Of a stretch of 64,000 bases of DNA, positions 53,197-62,693 are shown in pieces. Position 1 is the first letter of the stretch. Each line of letters opens with the position of its first letter. The DNA is from Streptococcus catagoni (GTDB lineage Bacteria > Bacillota > Bacilli > Lactobacillales > Streptococcaceae): contig NZ_WPCW01000002.1 in NCBI RefSeq assembly GCF_011421425.1, positions 186,001 to 250,000 on the forward strand. Direction: 5' to 3'. Both the position numbers and the translations under genes were made by a program. A model generated the notes under the pieces. That model worked only from the letters and a program-made list of their open reading frames with translations. It searched no databases and was not told the DNA's origin.

Positions 53197-53964
53197 ATGA
53201 TTGACATAGAAGACATACTTGCCAAGGCAAGACCAAATCAAAAAATAAATTATGATAAGATGATGCAGGAAATGACCAAACTTTGGCAGAAAGAGGAGGT
53301 TCGTCCTAAAATTCTGATGCATGTTTGTTGTGCACCCTGTTCAACCTACGCCTTGGAATATTTGACGCAGTTTGCTGATATTACTGTCTATTTTGCCAAC
53401 TCTAATATTCATCCTAGGGAGGAATACCGCAGAAGAGCCTATGTGACCCAAAAGTTTGTCGCTGACTTTAATGCCAAGACCAAGCAAGAGGTTACTTTTA
53501 TTGAGGCGGACTATGTTCCCAATGAATATGTCCGAAAAGTACGTGGTTTTGAAAAAGAACCTGAGGGTGGGGATCGTTGTCGTATCTGCTTTGATTACCG
53601 TTTAGATAAAACAGCTCAAAAGGCCGTAGAGCTTGGTTTTGATTACTTTGCTAGCGCCCTAACCATTAGCCCTCATAAAAATTCGCAGCTCATTAATGCA
53701 GTGGGAATCGATGTGCAAAAGATTTACGCTACTCAATACTTACCTAGTGATTTCAAGAAGAATAATGGCTATCGTAGGTCGGTAGAGATGTGTGATGAGT
53801 ACGATATTTATCGTCAGTGTTATTGTGGCTGTGTCTATGCAGCCAAGGCCCAGGGTATTGACTTTAAAAGCATCAATGAAGAGGCAGAAAAGGCTATGAA
53901 GGGCAAGGATGGTCGTGGAGATTTTCCACAAATTGCCTTCAAATATCAGGGGAAAAAACTATAA
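53197..53964 (+). CDS. queH: Epoxyqueuosine reductase QueH
   Basis: A 255-residue protein with the QueH cysteines: His-Val-Cys-Cys-Ala-Pro-Cys near 43-49, Asp-Arg-Cys-Arg-Ile-Cys-Phe near 127-133 and Gln-Cys-Tyr-Cys-Gly-Cys near 208-213, plus Ser-Pro-His-Lys-Asn. It does the last step of queuosine formation in tRNA, with an iron-sulfur cluster, and replaces QueG in many streptococci. It stands alone with its own terminator. Confidence 0.92.
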   Translation: MIDIEDILAKARPNQKINYDKMMQEMTKLWQKEEVRPKILMHVCCAPCSTYALEYLTQFADITVYFANSNIHPREEYRRRAYVTQKFVADFNAKTKQEVTFIEADYVPNEYVRKVRGFEKEPEGGDRCRICFDYRLDKTAQKAVELGFDYFASALTISPHKNSQLINAVGIDVQKIYATQYLPSDFKKNNGYRRSVEMCDEYDIYRQCYCGCVYAAKAQGIDFKSINEEAEKAMKGKDGRGDFPQIAFKYQGKKL

Positions 53965-54003
53965 AAGACTTAAATCTATTGCTTTAGATTTAAGTCTTTT
54001 TAT
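53964..54003 (+). terminator. queH terminator
   Basis: AAAGACTTAAATCTA and TAGATTTAAGTCTTT form a long stem with a short loop and a T-rich tail, starting at the stop codon. Confidence 0.88.
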
Positions 54004-54260
54004 TTAATGTTCTGAAGCTGCGGAACTGCTATCAACAGATGTCAGTCCCGACATAACAAAGGCCTTCCCCCTACCAAATGTTGCCCCGCTTCTTTAAGAG
54101 AGCAATCCAACCATGGTTTGAAATTGAAGACCACTTCATTAATACCTGCATAGGAAGCGTCTTAATAATACATGGCATGATAGTTATGGGTTATTTTATA
54201 GGCCCGCCCTTTTTTAAATAGTCATAAAAAGCTAATAAAGAAAGAATCTCTATTTATTTT
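54004..54260 (-). other. Gene-free stretch, possible coding remnant on minus strand
   Basis: No intact gene. Read on the minus strand from about 54090 to 54005, one frame gives a plausible C-terminus (Gly-Lys-Ala-Phe-Val-Met-Ser-Gly-Leu-Thr-Ser-Val-Asp) ending at TAA; sequence upstream of it continues only in another frame. This may be a decayed gene end or chance. Confidence 0.25.
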
Positions 54261-54267
54261 CGATTTT

Positions 54268-54296
54268 TTGCTATTCTTTTACGAATACATTATAAT
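54268..54296 (+). promoter_or_regulatory. dut-radA promoter with competence (CIN) box
   Basis: TTGCTA (54268-54273), 17 bases, TATAAT (54291-54296) is a housekeeping promoter. Overlapping it is TACGAATA (54280-54287) after a T-rich run, an exact match to the streptococcal CIN box read by the competence sigma factor SigX. dut and radA are late competence genes in S. pneumoniae, so dual control is likely. Confidence 0.75.
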
Positions 54297-54333
54297 GAAG
54301 ACATTGTATTAAGAATGAAAAGGAAGAAATAAA

Positions 54334-54780
54334 ATGAAAATTCGTGGCTTTGAGTTAATTAGCGCATATGAAAAAGAAGCTCAGCTATTACCAAAGAGAG
54401 AAACAGCACATGCAGCTGGTTATGACTTGAAGGTTGCTGAAGAGATAACTATTGCAGCTGGTGATATTAAGCTTGTACCCACAGGAGTGAAGGCCTACAT
54501 GCAGGCTGGGGAAGTCCTATTTTTATTTGACCGTTCGTCAAATCCCCGCAAGAAAGGTTTGGTATTGATTAATTCTGTCGGCGTCATTGATGGTGATTAT
54601 TATAATAATGCAGGTAATGAAGGTCATATTTTTGCTCAGATGAAGAATGTGACTGATCAGTCCGTCACTTTAAAGGTGGGTGAAAGAATTGTTCAGGGTG
54701 TTTTTGTCCCTTATTTACTAGTAGATGGTGACCAGGCTGACGGGGTTCGCTCAGGTGGCTTTGGTAGTACAGGGCATTAA
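54334..54780 (+). CDS. dut: dUTP diphosphatase
   Basis: A 148-residue trimeric dUTPase: Ala-Gly-Tyr-Asp-Leu near 28-32, Asp-Arg-Ser-Ser-Asn-Pro-Arg near 66-72, Gly-Val-Ile-Asp-Gly-Asp-Tyr near 83-89, Gly-Glu-Arg-Ile-Val-Gln and Arg-Ser-Gly-Gly-Phe-Gly-Ser-Thr-Gly at the end, i.e. all five motifs. It cleaves dUTP to dUMP and keeps uracil out of DNA. First gene of the radA operon. Confidence 0.95.
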   Translation: MKIRGFELISAYEKEAQLLPKRETAHAAGYDLKVAEEITIAAGDIKLVPTGVKAYMQAGEVLFLFDRSSNPRKKGLVLINSVGVIDGDYYNNAGNEGHIFAQMKNVTDQSVTLKVGERIVQGVFVPYLLVDGDQADGVRSGGFGSTGH

Positions 54781-54837
54781 TCATTGCTTGGCTCTTGCTT
54801 ATTATGAAATGAAAGAAAATAAAGGTTAGTCAAATAT

Positions 54838-56199
54838 ATGGCAAAGAAAAAGGCAACATTTGTCTGTAAAGAATGTGGCTATCAGTCTCCAAAGTATCTG
54901 GGACGCTGTCCCAATTGTTCTGCATGGTCTTCCTTCGTTGAGGAAGTAGAAATCAAAGAAGTTAAAAATGCTCGCATCAGTTTGACAGGAGAGCGCTCCA
55001 AACCCCTCAAATTAAAAGATGTTGACAATATTTACTATTCTCGTACACAAACAGATATGGACGAGTTTAATCGTGTGCTTGGAGGGGGTGTTGTCCCTGG
55101 AAGTCTTATTCTGATCGGTGGGGATCCAGGTATCGGAAAGTCCACACTCTTGCTACAAGTTTCAACCCAATTAGCCAACAAGGGGGTCGTTTTGTATGTT
55201 TCTGGAGAAGAATCTGTAGAACAGATCAAGCTTAGAAGTGAACGACTGGGTGATATTGATAATGAATTTTATCTCTATGCAGAAACCAATATGCAAAATG
55301 TCAGAGCAGAAGTTGAAAAGATCCAACCGGACTTTTTAATCATTGACTCCATTCAAACTATTATGAGCCCTGATATTACGGGGGTTCAAGGATCAGTTAG
55401 TCAGGTTAGAGAAGTGACTGCTGAACTGATGCAACTTGCTAAAACCAATAATATTGCTACCTTTATCGTGGGACATGTTACCAAGGAAGGAACCCTAGCT
55501 GGGCCGCGTATGCTTGAGCATATGGTAGATACCGTTCTTTATTTTGAAGGTGAACGCCATCACACCTTCCGCATTTTAAGAGCTGTTAAAAATCGTTTCG
55601 GCTCGACAAATGAAATCGGCATCTTTGAAATGCAATCCGGTGGTTTGATCGAAGTTTTAAATCCTAGTCAGGTCTTTTTGGAAGAACGCTTGGCAGATGC
55701 CACAGGTTCAGCTATTGTGGTTACCATGGAAGGGAGTAGACCAATCCTTGCAGAAGTGCAAGCTCTGGTAACACCGACAGTCTTTGGCAACGCTCGGCGC
55801 ACAACCACTGGCTTAGACTTCAATCGGGTTAGTCTCATTATGGCTGTCCTTGAAAAACGCTGTGGGCTCTTGCTCCAAAATCAGGATGCTTATTTGAAGG
55901 CGGCTGGTGGGGTTAAGCTTGATGAACCAGCCATAGACTTGGCAGTAGCGATAGCAATTGCCTCAAGTTATAAGGAAAGACCGACAGATCCGCAGACTGC
56001 TTTCTTGGGAGAGGTTGGTTTGACGGGTGAGTTGCGTCGCGTATCTCGGATCGAGCAACGTATTAATGAGGCTGCTAAATTAGGCTTTACCAAGATTTAT
56101 GCTCCCAAAAATTCCCTGCAGGGAATTGATACTCCAAAAGGTATTGAGCTTATTGGCCTTGCAACCCTTGGTCAGGTTTTAAAAGCTGTTTTCTCCTGA
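54838..56199 (+). CDS. radA: DNA repair/branch migration protein RadA
   Basis: A 453-residue RadA with N-terminal zinc finger Cys-Lys-Glu-Cys and Cys-Pro-Asn-Cys (10-27), Walker A [10 protein letters not shown] (94-103), the Lys-Asn-Arg-Phe-Gly motif near 251-255 and a Lon-like C-terminal domain. It moves recombination branches during repair and, in competent streptococci, during transformation. Lies 57 bases after dut under the CIN-box promoter. Confidence 0.96.
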   Translation: MAKKKATFVCKECGYQSPKYLGRCPNCSAWSSFVEEVEIKEVKNARISLTGERSKPLKLKDVDNIYYSRTQTDMDEFNRVLGGGVVPGSLILIGGDPGIGKSTLLLQVSTQLANKGVVLYVSGEESVEQIKLRSERLGDIDNEFYLYAETNMQNVRAEVEKIQPDFLIIDSIQTIMSPDITGVQGSVSQVREVTAELMQLAKTNNIATFIVGHVTKEGTLAGPRMLEHMVDTVLYFEGERHHTFRILRAVKNRFGSTNEIGIFEMQSGGLIEVLNPSQVFLEERLADATGSAIVVTMEGSRPILAEVQALVTPTVFGNARRTTTGLDFNRVSLIMAVLEKRCGLLLQNQDAYLKAAGGVKLDEPAIDLAVAIAIASSYKERPTDPQTAFLGEVGLTGELRRVSRIEQRINEAAKLGFTKIYAPKNSLQGIDTPKGIELIGLATLGQVLKAVFS

Positions 56200-56333
56200 T
56201 TTCCTAGACAAAGAGTTAGTAATGAGCTGACAGGCTGGGACAAATTTCAGGTTCAATCATCTGACTTTTTGATAAATAAGTGGTAAGATTTGTAGACTTA
56301 CAGTAATTATGAGATTGAAGATAAGGAGAGCTA

Positions 56334-56834
56334 ATGTCCTATTTTGAAAAATTAATGTCTGCCAATAAAGCTTACGTTGAGCTACATGGCAAGGCGCATC
56401 TACCACTTAAACCCAAGACAAAGGTTGCTATCTTGACTTGTATGGATTCTCGTCTCCATGTTGCCCAGGCCTTGGGGCTAGCACTTGGAGATGCCCATAT
56501 TCTAAGGAATGCTGGTGGAAGGGTCACAGAAGATATGATCAGATCATTGGCCATTTCCCAACAACAAATGGGAACCCGCGAAATTGTCGTCTTGCATCAT
56601 ACAGATTGCGGTGCCCAGACCTTTACCAATGAAAGTTTTGCTAGGCACTTAAAAGAAGAGTTAGATGTTGAAGCCTCTGACTTTGATTTTCTGCCCTTTG
56701 AAGATGTGGAAGAAAGTGTGCGTACAGACATAGCTCTCTTAAAGAATTCTCCATTTATCCCTGATGATGTTGAAATTAATGGGGCTGTTTATGACGTTGA
56801 TACAGGTCGCATGACCCAGGTTTTTGAAAAATAA
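56334..56834 (+). CDS. Beta-class carbonic anhydrase
   Basis: A 166-residue enzyme with zinc ligands Cys36 (in Thr-Cys-Met-Asp-Ser-Arg), His89 and Cys92 (in His-His-Thr-Asp-Cys-Gly) and the Asp38-Arg40 pair. It interconverts CO2 and bicarbonate. It follows radA after 134 bases and has its own ribosome site AAGGAGAG; streptococci often keep this gene after radA. Confidence 0.93.
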   Translation: MSYFEKLMSANKAYVELHGKAHLPLKPKTKVAILTCMDSRLHVAQALGLALGDAHILRNAGGRVTEDMIRSLAISQQQMGTREIVVLHHTDCGAQTFTNESFARHLKEELDVEASDFDFLPFEDVEESVRTDIALLKNSPFIPDDVEINGAVYDVDTGRMTQVFEK

Positions 56835-56839
56835 GAGAA

Positions 56840-56868
56840 GAAGCCTTAACAAAAAAGGTTTCTTTTTT
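56840..56868 (+). terminator. Terminator after carbonic anhydrase gene
   Basis: GAAGCCTT (56840-56847) pairs with AAGGTTTC (56855-56862, one G-T), followed by TTTTTT. Confidence 0.8.
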
Positions 56869-56945
56869 GTGATCTCTATAGACATTTTTGACAAAAAGGA
56901 GCATACTCCCTGTATCATTTCATTAATACAAAAGGAGATCTAAAA

Positions 56946-57659
56946 ATGGCAGATAATCGGATGACTTATAGTATTGATTCAAACATGCAATTCCCATTGG
57001 TAGAGGTAAGCTTGGAAGCTGGGGAATCCATTTACCTCCAGCCAGGAAGTATGGTTTATCATTCACCAGGGGTTCAATTAAATACAAAACTAAATGCTAA
57101 GGGATCAGGTTTGGGAAAACTTGTAGGAGCCATTGGTCGGTCTATGGTTTCAGGAGAATCAATGTTTATTACCCAGGCGGTTTCAACTTCTGATTCTTGT
57201 AAGATCGCCTTGGCACCTTCAGCGCCAGGACAAGTGCTTGCGCTTGATCTAGGAGAAGAGCAGTACCGTTTAAATGACGGCGCTTTTCTTGCCTTAGATG
57301 GCTCAGCTCAGTATAGTATGCAAAGACAAAGTGTTGGTAAGGCGGTCTTTGGTGGACAAGGAGGACTCTTTGTTATGTCTACACATGGACAAGGGACCTT
57401 GCTTGTTAATGCCTTTGGTTCCATCAAAAAAATTAGCCTGCACGATGAACAAATAACAATTGATAACGAACATGTTATTGCTTGGAGTCAGGATTTGCAC
57501 TATGATATTCACTTAGAAAATGGTTTGATGCAATCTTTCGGAACAGGAGAAGGGATTGTTAATACCTTTGACGGAACAGGTGATATCTATGTGCAAAGTC
57601 TAAACATCAAAGAATTTGTCAGAGTTTTACAGCCTTATATTAAAACAGGTGGTAATTAA
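56946..57659 (+). CDS. AIM24/TIGR00266 family protein
   Basis: A 237-residue beta-rich protein with repeated glycine turns. Pro-Gly-Ser-Met-Val-Tyr-His near 33-39, Gly-Glu-Ser-Met-Phe-Ile-Thr near 74 and Gly-Gly-Gln-Gly-Gly-Leu-Phe near 139 match the AIM24-like family. Bacterial members have no proven function; membrane or stress roles have been proposed. AAAAGGAGAT precedes the ATG. Confidence 0.85.
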   Translation: MADNRMTYSIDSNMQFPLVEVSLEAGESIYLQPGSMVYHSPGVQLNTKLNAKGSGLGKLVGAIGRSMVSGESMFITQAVSTSDSCKIALAPSAPGQVLALDLGEEQYRLNDGAFLALDGSAQYSMQRQSVGKAVFGGQGGLFVMSTHGQGTLLVNAFGSIKKISLHDEQITIDNEHVIAWSQDLHYDIHLENGLMQSFGTGEGIVNTFDGTGDIYVQSLNIKEFVRVLQPYIKTGGN

Positions 57660-57777
57660 GCTGATAGTCCATTAGCCAAACAAGTGTCAATTCCTTGTAA
57701 GAATGAAGTTTGGACTTAGCTGAATTCCTCACTTGTTTACAATTTTTTTCAATGAATAGGACAAGGAGATTAGGGCT

Positions 57778-57873
57778 ATGCTTAAACTGATCGGTATCTG
57801 GTTAATAAGCTTTTTCATACTGACTATTCTAGGGGTTATTGCTATAGGCATTAAGGATCAATTAAAAAAATAA
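57778..57873 (+). CDS. Possible 31-residue membrane peptide
   Basis: An ATG 11 bases after AAGGAG opens 31 codons giving one membrane helix (Leu-Ile-Gly-Ile-Trp-Leu-Ile-Ser-Phe-Phe-Ile-Leu) followed by Lys-Asp-Gln-Leu-Lys-Lys. Size and layout fit a small membrane protein. Conservation would be needed to be sure. Confidence 0.4.
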   Translation: MLKLIGIWLISFFILTILGVIAIGIKDQLKK

Positions 57874-58029
57874 AGGGTTTGAAAACAGACAAGAAAGGTA
57901 AAATAAGCCCTGCTTTTTCTATGAAATCGGATTTTATGGCTCAAGACCATAAAATATATTCTAAAGTATGCTATAATAGTGATGATTTCAATTGAAAGAT
58001 TGAGTGCAATTATCAAAGTAAGATAAGCC
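57874..58029. promoter_or_regulatory. gltX leader with probable promoter
   Basis: No gene. A TATAAT near 57971-57976 gives a likely start for gltX about 130 bases before its ATG. No good -35 box is visible. No T-box specifier or conserved T-box sequence is seen. Confidence 0.35.
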
Positions 58030-58066
58030 AAAACAAGCTCAAGTAGGCCATTTGTTGCTTGTTTTT
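58030..58066 (+). terminator. Hairpin with T-run in the gltX leader (attenuator-like)
   Basis: AAAACAAGC (58030-58038) and GCTTGTTTT (58057-58065) make a perfect nine-pair stem with an 18-base loop and one further T. It lies 43 bases before the gltX start and may stop some transcripts before the gene. Confidence 0.5.
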
Positions 58067-58108
58067 AGATGATTGTTATAACTTGTAAATTCTAAGAGGA
58101 GAACAGGA

Positions 58109-59554
58109 ATGTCTAAACCAATTCGTGTGCGCTATGCACCAAGTCCAACTGGACTTTTACATATCGGTAATGCCCGTACCGCACTTTTCAATTATCTTTA
58201 TGCCCGCCATCATGGTGGTGACTTTATTATCCGTATTGAAGATACTGACCGCAAACGTCATGTGGAAGACGGGGAACGATCACAGCTTGAAAATCTTAGA
58301 TGGCTGGGTATGGATTGGGACGAAAGTCCAGAAACACATGGAAACTACCGTCAGTCTGAACGCCTAGAACTTTATCAAGAACATATTGACAGTTTGCTTG
58401 AAAAAGGCCTTGCCTACAAGTCCTATGTGACTGAAGAAGAATTGGCAGCTGAGCGTGAGCGTCAGGAAGCAGCTGGTGAAACGCCTCGTTACATCAATGA
58501 ATTTATGGGAATGTCTGAAGCTGAAAAAGAAGCTTATATTTCTGAACGTGAAGCTCAAGGTATCATTCCAACCGTTCGTTTAAAAGTCAATGAAAAAGCC
58601 ATTTACAAATGGACCGATATGGTTAAGGGTGACATTGAATTTGAAGGTGGCAATATCGGTGGTGATTGGGTTATCCAGAAAAAAGACGGCTACCCAACTT
58701 ACAACTTTGCAGTGGTGGTTGATGACCATGATATGCAAATTTCTCATGTCATTCGAGGAGATGACCATATTGCCAATACGCCTAAACAGTTGATGGTCTA
58801 TGAAGCACTTGGCTGGCAAGCACCAGAATTTGGTCATATGACCTTGATCATCAATTCAGAGACTGGGAAAAAATTGTCTAAACGTGATACCAATACCCTT
58901 CAATTTATTGAAGATTACCGTAAAAAAGGCTATCTTTCAGAAGCAGTCTTTAACTTCATTGCGCTTCTCGGTTGGAATCCTGGCGGTGAGGATGAAATCT
59001 TTTCTCGTGAGCAGTTAATTGACCTCTTTGATGAAAATCGTTTAAGCAAATCTCCAGCTGCCTTTGACCAAAAGAAAATGGATTGGATGAGCAACGAATA
59101 CCTCAAGAATGCTGATTTTGAAATAGTATTTGCTCTTTGCAAACCTTTCTTGAAAGGAGCAGGGCGATTAAACGAAAAAGCAGAAAAACTAGTGGAACTT
59201 TATCAACCACAATTAAAATCAGCAGATGAAATTGTGCCACTGACTGACCTATTCTTCTCAGATTTCCCAGAATTAACAGAGGCTGAAAAAGAAGTGATGG
59301 CCGGCGAAACCGTGCCAACTGTTCTTAAAGCCTTTAAAGAAAAATTGGAAGCAATGACTGAGGAAGATTTCCAACCAGAAAATATTTTCCCACAAATCAA
59401 AGCTGTTCAAAAAGAAACAGGTATAAAGGGCAAGAACCTATTCATGCCAATCAGAATAGCTGTTTCAGGAGAAATGCATGGGCCAGATCTTCCTAACACT
59501 ATCTATCTTTTAGGACGTGAAAAATCGATTGAGCATTTGAATAATATGTTGTAA
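58109..59554 (+). CDS. gltX: Glutamyl-tRNA synthetase
   Basis: A 481-residue class I synthetase: [11 protein letters not shown] near 10-20 (HIGH motif), Lys-Lys-Leu-Ser-Lys-Arg near 253-258 (KMSKS-type) and the helical anticodon-binding part after about 320. Charges tRNA-Glu and probably tRNA-Gln, which is then amidated as usual in streptococci. AGAGGAG precedes the ATG. Confidence 0.97.
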   Translation: MSKPIRVRYAPSPTGLLHIGNARTALFNYLYARHHGGDFIIRIEDTDRKRHVEDGERSQLENLRWLGMDWDESPETHGNYRQSERLELYQEHIDSLLEKGLAYKSYVTEEELAAERERQEAAGETPRYINEFMGMSEAEKEAYISEREAQGIIPTVRLKVNEKAIYKWTDMVKGDIEFEGGNIGGDWVIQKKDGYPTYNFAVVVDDHDMQISHVIRGDDHIANTPKQLMVYEALGWQAPEFGHMTLIINSETGKKLSKRDTNTLQFIEDYRKKGYLSEAVFNFIALLGWNPGGEDEIFSREQLIDLFDENRLSKSPAAFDQKKMDWMSNEYLKNADFEIVFALCKPFLKGAGRLNEKAEKLVELYQPQLKSADEIVPLTDLFFSDFPELTEAEKEVMAGETVPTVLKAFKEKLEAMTEEDFQPENIFPQIKAVQKETGIKGKNLFMPIRIAVSGEMHGPDLPNTIYLLGREKSIEHLNNML

Positions 59555-59558
59555 TGTG

Positions 59559-59589
59559 AAGCACTTTTGGATTTCCAAAAGTGCTTTTT
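59559..59589 (+). terminator. gltX terminator, intron insertion target
   Basis: AAGCACTTTTGG and CCAAAAGTGCTT form a perfect 12-pair stem with a four-base loop and TTT after it. The group II intron begins within three bases of the T-run. Confidence 0.9.
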
Positions 59590-59591
59590 AA

Positions 59592-60954
59592 GTACGACAG
59601 GCATGTTGTACATCTGAGGTGAGAGTCCTCCGTTGGCACCCGCTACCGGTGAACCCAATAGCGACCCCCAAGCCTGACTATCGTGAGGTAGCGGGGAAAG
59701 GAAGAGAGAGCGAAATCGTGGCTCTACGAATAGAAAGGTGATATCAAGGCCTATATAGCGGATGATGAGGCTTGAAACTCTAAAGTCCAAAAAGGTAGTC
59801 GTAACCTATAGTCGTAAATCATGAGAGTAAACGAGGAAAGATGTACACCTTATCCTGTGAGGTCTCATGAGCGTTCTAGACGTAGTAAGAATGAATCATG
59901 AGAAGTCAGCCGATGCCATAGTAGCGATGAAACTTCTGTAATGGAAGTAGAGTGAAGGGCTAAACAATTAACCGAAGGCTACCTACTTCACTTGTGTCTG
60001 TACAACTAGCGGTCTGATAGAACAGGGTGCGGTCGCGTATTGACTAGAGGAAAGTTCACTAATATAAGATGTCCCTCAGACACCGAAATAAGAAAGGAAT
60101 ACGCACATGTCAGAATTACTAGATAATATCCTATCTCGGTCCAATATGTTTGAAGCCTACAATCAAGTGAAAGCTAACAAAGGCTCAGCTGGAATTGATG
60201 GCATCACAATTGATGACATAGAAGACTATCTCCGCCAACACTGGCGACCAACCAAGGAATTGATAAAACAGAGGAAATACAAAGCTCAACCAGTCCTGCG
60301 AGTTGAAATCCCTAAACCCAATGGAGGCGTCCGTCAGCTTGGGATTCCGACAGTGATGGATAGGATAATCCAATATCAATATGACCAAGACCAAGATTGT
60401 GAGACCAGGTAAACTGAAGTATCTAGGATTTGGGTTCTGTAAGTCAGCAGAGGGGTGGAAAAGTCGTCCACATCAGACAGTGTACAGAGTTTCAAGAGAA
60501 AGCTCAAGAAACTTACCACACGCAAATGGAGTATTGACTTAGATAGCCGTATTGAGAAATTCAATTGGCTTATCCGTGGGTGGATAAACTATTTCTCACT
60601 AACCCATATGAAGACAGTGATGTCAGAAATAGATGAAAGGTTGAGGACACGAGTTAGGGTTATTATCTGGAAACAATGGAAGAAGAAATCTAAGCGACTT
60701 TGGGGACTTCTTAAATTAGGAGTTCCGAAATGGATAGCAGATAAAGTATCTGGATGGGGCGACCATTATCAATTAGTAGCTCAAAAGTCAGTTCTAAAAC
60801 GAGCTATATAAAAATCAGTCCTCGCAAAACGGGGACTGATTTCTTGCTTGGATTACTACTTAGAACGACATGCGTTAAAAGTTAATTGAACCGCCGTGTG
60901 CCGAACGGCACGCACGGTGGTGTGAGAGGGGTTAGAAATTAGCCCCTACTCGAT
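59592..60954 (+). mobile_element. Group II intron, probably class IIC, degenerate
   Basis: The stretch 59592-60106 is untranslated and rich in paired segments, as in group II intron domain I to III RNA. It begins GTACGAC, close to the usual GTGCG start. A maturase-like gene follows, and 60888-60925 holds a domain V-like hairpin (CCGTGTGC...GCACGCACGG) with a domain VI-like stem ending CCCCTAC near 60949. Insertion right behind an intrinsic terminator is the hallmark of class IIC introns. Ends are placed by eye, to within a few bases (5') or about ten (3'). Confidence 0.75.
60107..60811 (+). pseudogene. Group II intron reverse transcriptase/maturase, internally deleted
   Basis: The first part (60107-60412) gives the N-terminal RT region (Met-Ser-Glu-Leu-Leu-Asp, Gly-Ser-Ala-Gly-Ile-Asp-Gly, Arg-Gln-Leu-Gly-Ile-Pro-Thr-Val-Met-Asp-Arg-Ile) and breaks off at residue 101. 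The rest resumes in another frame with Val-Arg-Pro-Gly-Lys-Leu-Lys-Tyr-Leu-Gly-Phe-Gly-Phe, and after one more frame change with the maturase domain (Gly-Trp-Ile-Asn-Tyr-Phe-Ser). The middle of the enzyme, including the Tyr-Ala-Asp-Asp catalytic box, is missing. The protein cannot be an active RT. Confidence 0.88.
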
Positions 60955-61337
60955 TCTTAAAAAAACAACAAAAAAACAAAACAAGTCCATTTAACAGAAA
61001 CGTTTCTTTGTCTTAGAGGAGATCTTAAAGAGACAGGATTGGCAGCCCTAGCAGCAAGAAGAAAAAGGCCTTGTTGCCAGACTTGTCATGCTATTTTTCT
61101 ATTTTTCGACAAAAAATAACTTTTGACATTTGACGCTATAACTTAGTGTGATAGACTTAAAAGGTCAAAAAGAAAGCTTCTGCTTCAATAGAGGATTTAA
61201 AAACCGCATTTCAATCAAGATCTTTATTTTTTTCTAAGATTTTGAGAAAAGTCAAAAGCATTCCTTTTTGTTATCAAATAGACTTACCCTTTCTAGGAAA
61301 AAATGTGCTAAAATAAAAAGGCTAGAAAGGATGACAT
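60955..61337. promoter_or_regulatory. Gene-free region with predicted fasB promoter
   Basis: No gene is convincing. An extended -10 box TGC-TAAAAT (61306-61314) lies about 25 bases before fasB, without a good -35 box. A TTGACA with TTGACG close by lies near 61124-61136, which may be an upstream promoter or binding site. Confidence 0.45.
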
Positions 61338-62693
61338 ATGGAACTATTTGGCTTTGTTTGTTTTTCCCTCTCAATTATCATTTATTATTGGTCAGAGATT
61401 CGGATTTTTTCGTTTTTATCAGATGTTCGTCTGCCGATTTGGAAGAAATTCTTTATTATTTCGGCAGCCATATTCTTGAACCAAGTTCATTTTTTGACCC
61501 CTTTACTAATTGATCCTTTCCTATTTCTATTAGTACTTGGACTTGAAAAAAGAAAATTGTTTTCCATTCAATCCTTCTTCTTAGCCTTTTTGCCAAGTGT
61601 TTTTATGGATCTGTTTTCCCGTTTTTTAATGACCAGTATTATTCCTTTCTTAGCCCCATCGCATTACATCAATTTAAATACGGCAGTCCTTAATATTCTG
61701 GCCTACCTCTTTGTTTATCCCTGTTTTGCCTTGATGAATTATATGGTTGGAAAGGAATATAAGCTTATCTTTTCATCAGGTCCCACCCAGAGGGCCACAA
61801 ATTTCTATACCATTTTTTCTATTTTTATTATCACCTACTATGTGGATATTTTTTTGATTCTAGGCTTTGATGATCCCTTTTTACATTTTCTGCATTACAA
61901 TGAACCAGCAGATACTGTCGCATCCTATCGTAGTCTTTTCTTAGTCTTAAACTTTCTTTTCCTGTTTTTGTTTTCTTATTTCAATCGCAAATCAAAAGCT
62001 TATCTAGAAAGTGAACTGAAAAAGGAGCAGGAGGACTACATCACCAATTTAGAGCTTTATGGCAATCATCTAGAACAGCTCTATAAAGATGTCAAATTGT
62101 TCCAGGAAGGCTATGTCAAATGCTTAAATCATTTAGGAGAAACCATTGAAAAAGGTGATATCAAAGGCATTCAGTCTCTGTATAATCAAATAGTAGAAAA
62201 GTCCAATATCTATTGGGACGACAAGCACTACAACATTTCAAAATTAAGTGTTATTGGGATTTCTCCCATCAAGAGTCTGCTTTCAGCTAAGATTATCGAA
62301 GCTGAGAAAGTAGGAATTGAAACTATGGTAGAGGTTCCTGATACCATTAGTGAATCTTTGATTCCAGAATTGGATCTGGTCTTACTCTTATCTATTTTTT
62401 GTGATAATGCTATTGAGGCCTGCTCAGAATTAGAAAATCCTAAGATAGCTCTTGCTTACTTCTTACTTGAAGGCAAGCATGTTTTTGTTGTGACAAACTC
62501 AACTAAGGAAGAAAAAATAAATATCTCAAAAATCTTTACAGAAGGCTATTCTTCCAAAGGAGATGCGCGTGGGATAGGACTATCCAATGCAAGATTAATT
62601 TTGCAGAAATACTCTCAAGTTACCTTACAAACTAAAAGTGAAAACTATACTTTTAGTCAAACCTTAACAATTTCACCATCAAAAGGAGTATAA
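61338..62693 (+). CDS. fasB: FasB sensor kinase of the Fas system, lacks phosphoacceptor His
   Basis: A 451-residue AgrC-type kinase: about six membrane segments (1-215), a coiled linker (218-250), a dimerisation region and a GHKL ATPase domain with N-box Asp-Asn-Ala-Ile-Glu-Ala (356-361) and G-box Gly-Ile-Gly-Leu (412-415). In the H-box the expected Phe-Arg-His-Asp-Tyr reads Phe-Gln-Glu-Gly-Tyr (255-259), so the phosphoacceptor is lost. fasC follows without a gap. In S. pyogenes FasBC with FasA controls virulence genes through the FasX RNA. Here FasB may act as the ATP-using half on FasC. Confidence 0.92.
   Translation: MELFGFVCFSLSIIIYYWSEIRIFSFLSDVRLPIWKKFFIISAAIFLNQVHFLTPLLIDPFLFLLVLGLEKRKLFSIQSFFLAFLPSVFMDLFSRFLMTSIIPFLAPSHYINLNTAVLNILAYLFVYPCFALMNYMVGKEYKLIFSSGPTQRATNFYTIFSIFIITYYVDIFLILGFDDPFLHFLHYNEPADTVASYRSLFLVLNFLFLFLFSYFNRKSKAYLESELKKEQEDYITNLELYGNHLEQLYKDVKLFQEGYVKCLNHLGETIEKGDIKGIQSLYNQIVEKSNIYWDDKHYNISKLSVIGISPIKSLLSAKIIEAEKVGIETMVEVPDTISESLIPELDLVLLLSIFCDNAIEACSELENPKIALAYFLLEGKHVFVVTNSTKEEKINISKIFTEGYSSKGDARGIGLSNARLILQKYSQVTLQTKSENYTFSQTLTISPSKGV

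Noticed and set aside
56230..56260. AGGCTGGGACAAA-type streptococcal intergenic repeat
   Set aside because: Only one half-site is seen and no matching inverted partner, so no repeat element is called.
59720..59735. Second TACGAATA (CIN-box-like) sequence
   Set aside because: It lies inside the intron RNA with no gene start nearby, so chance is more likely.
61268..61513. 81-codon frame overlapping the start of fasB
   Set aside because: Different frame from fasB, no ribosome site, starts in the promoter region.
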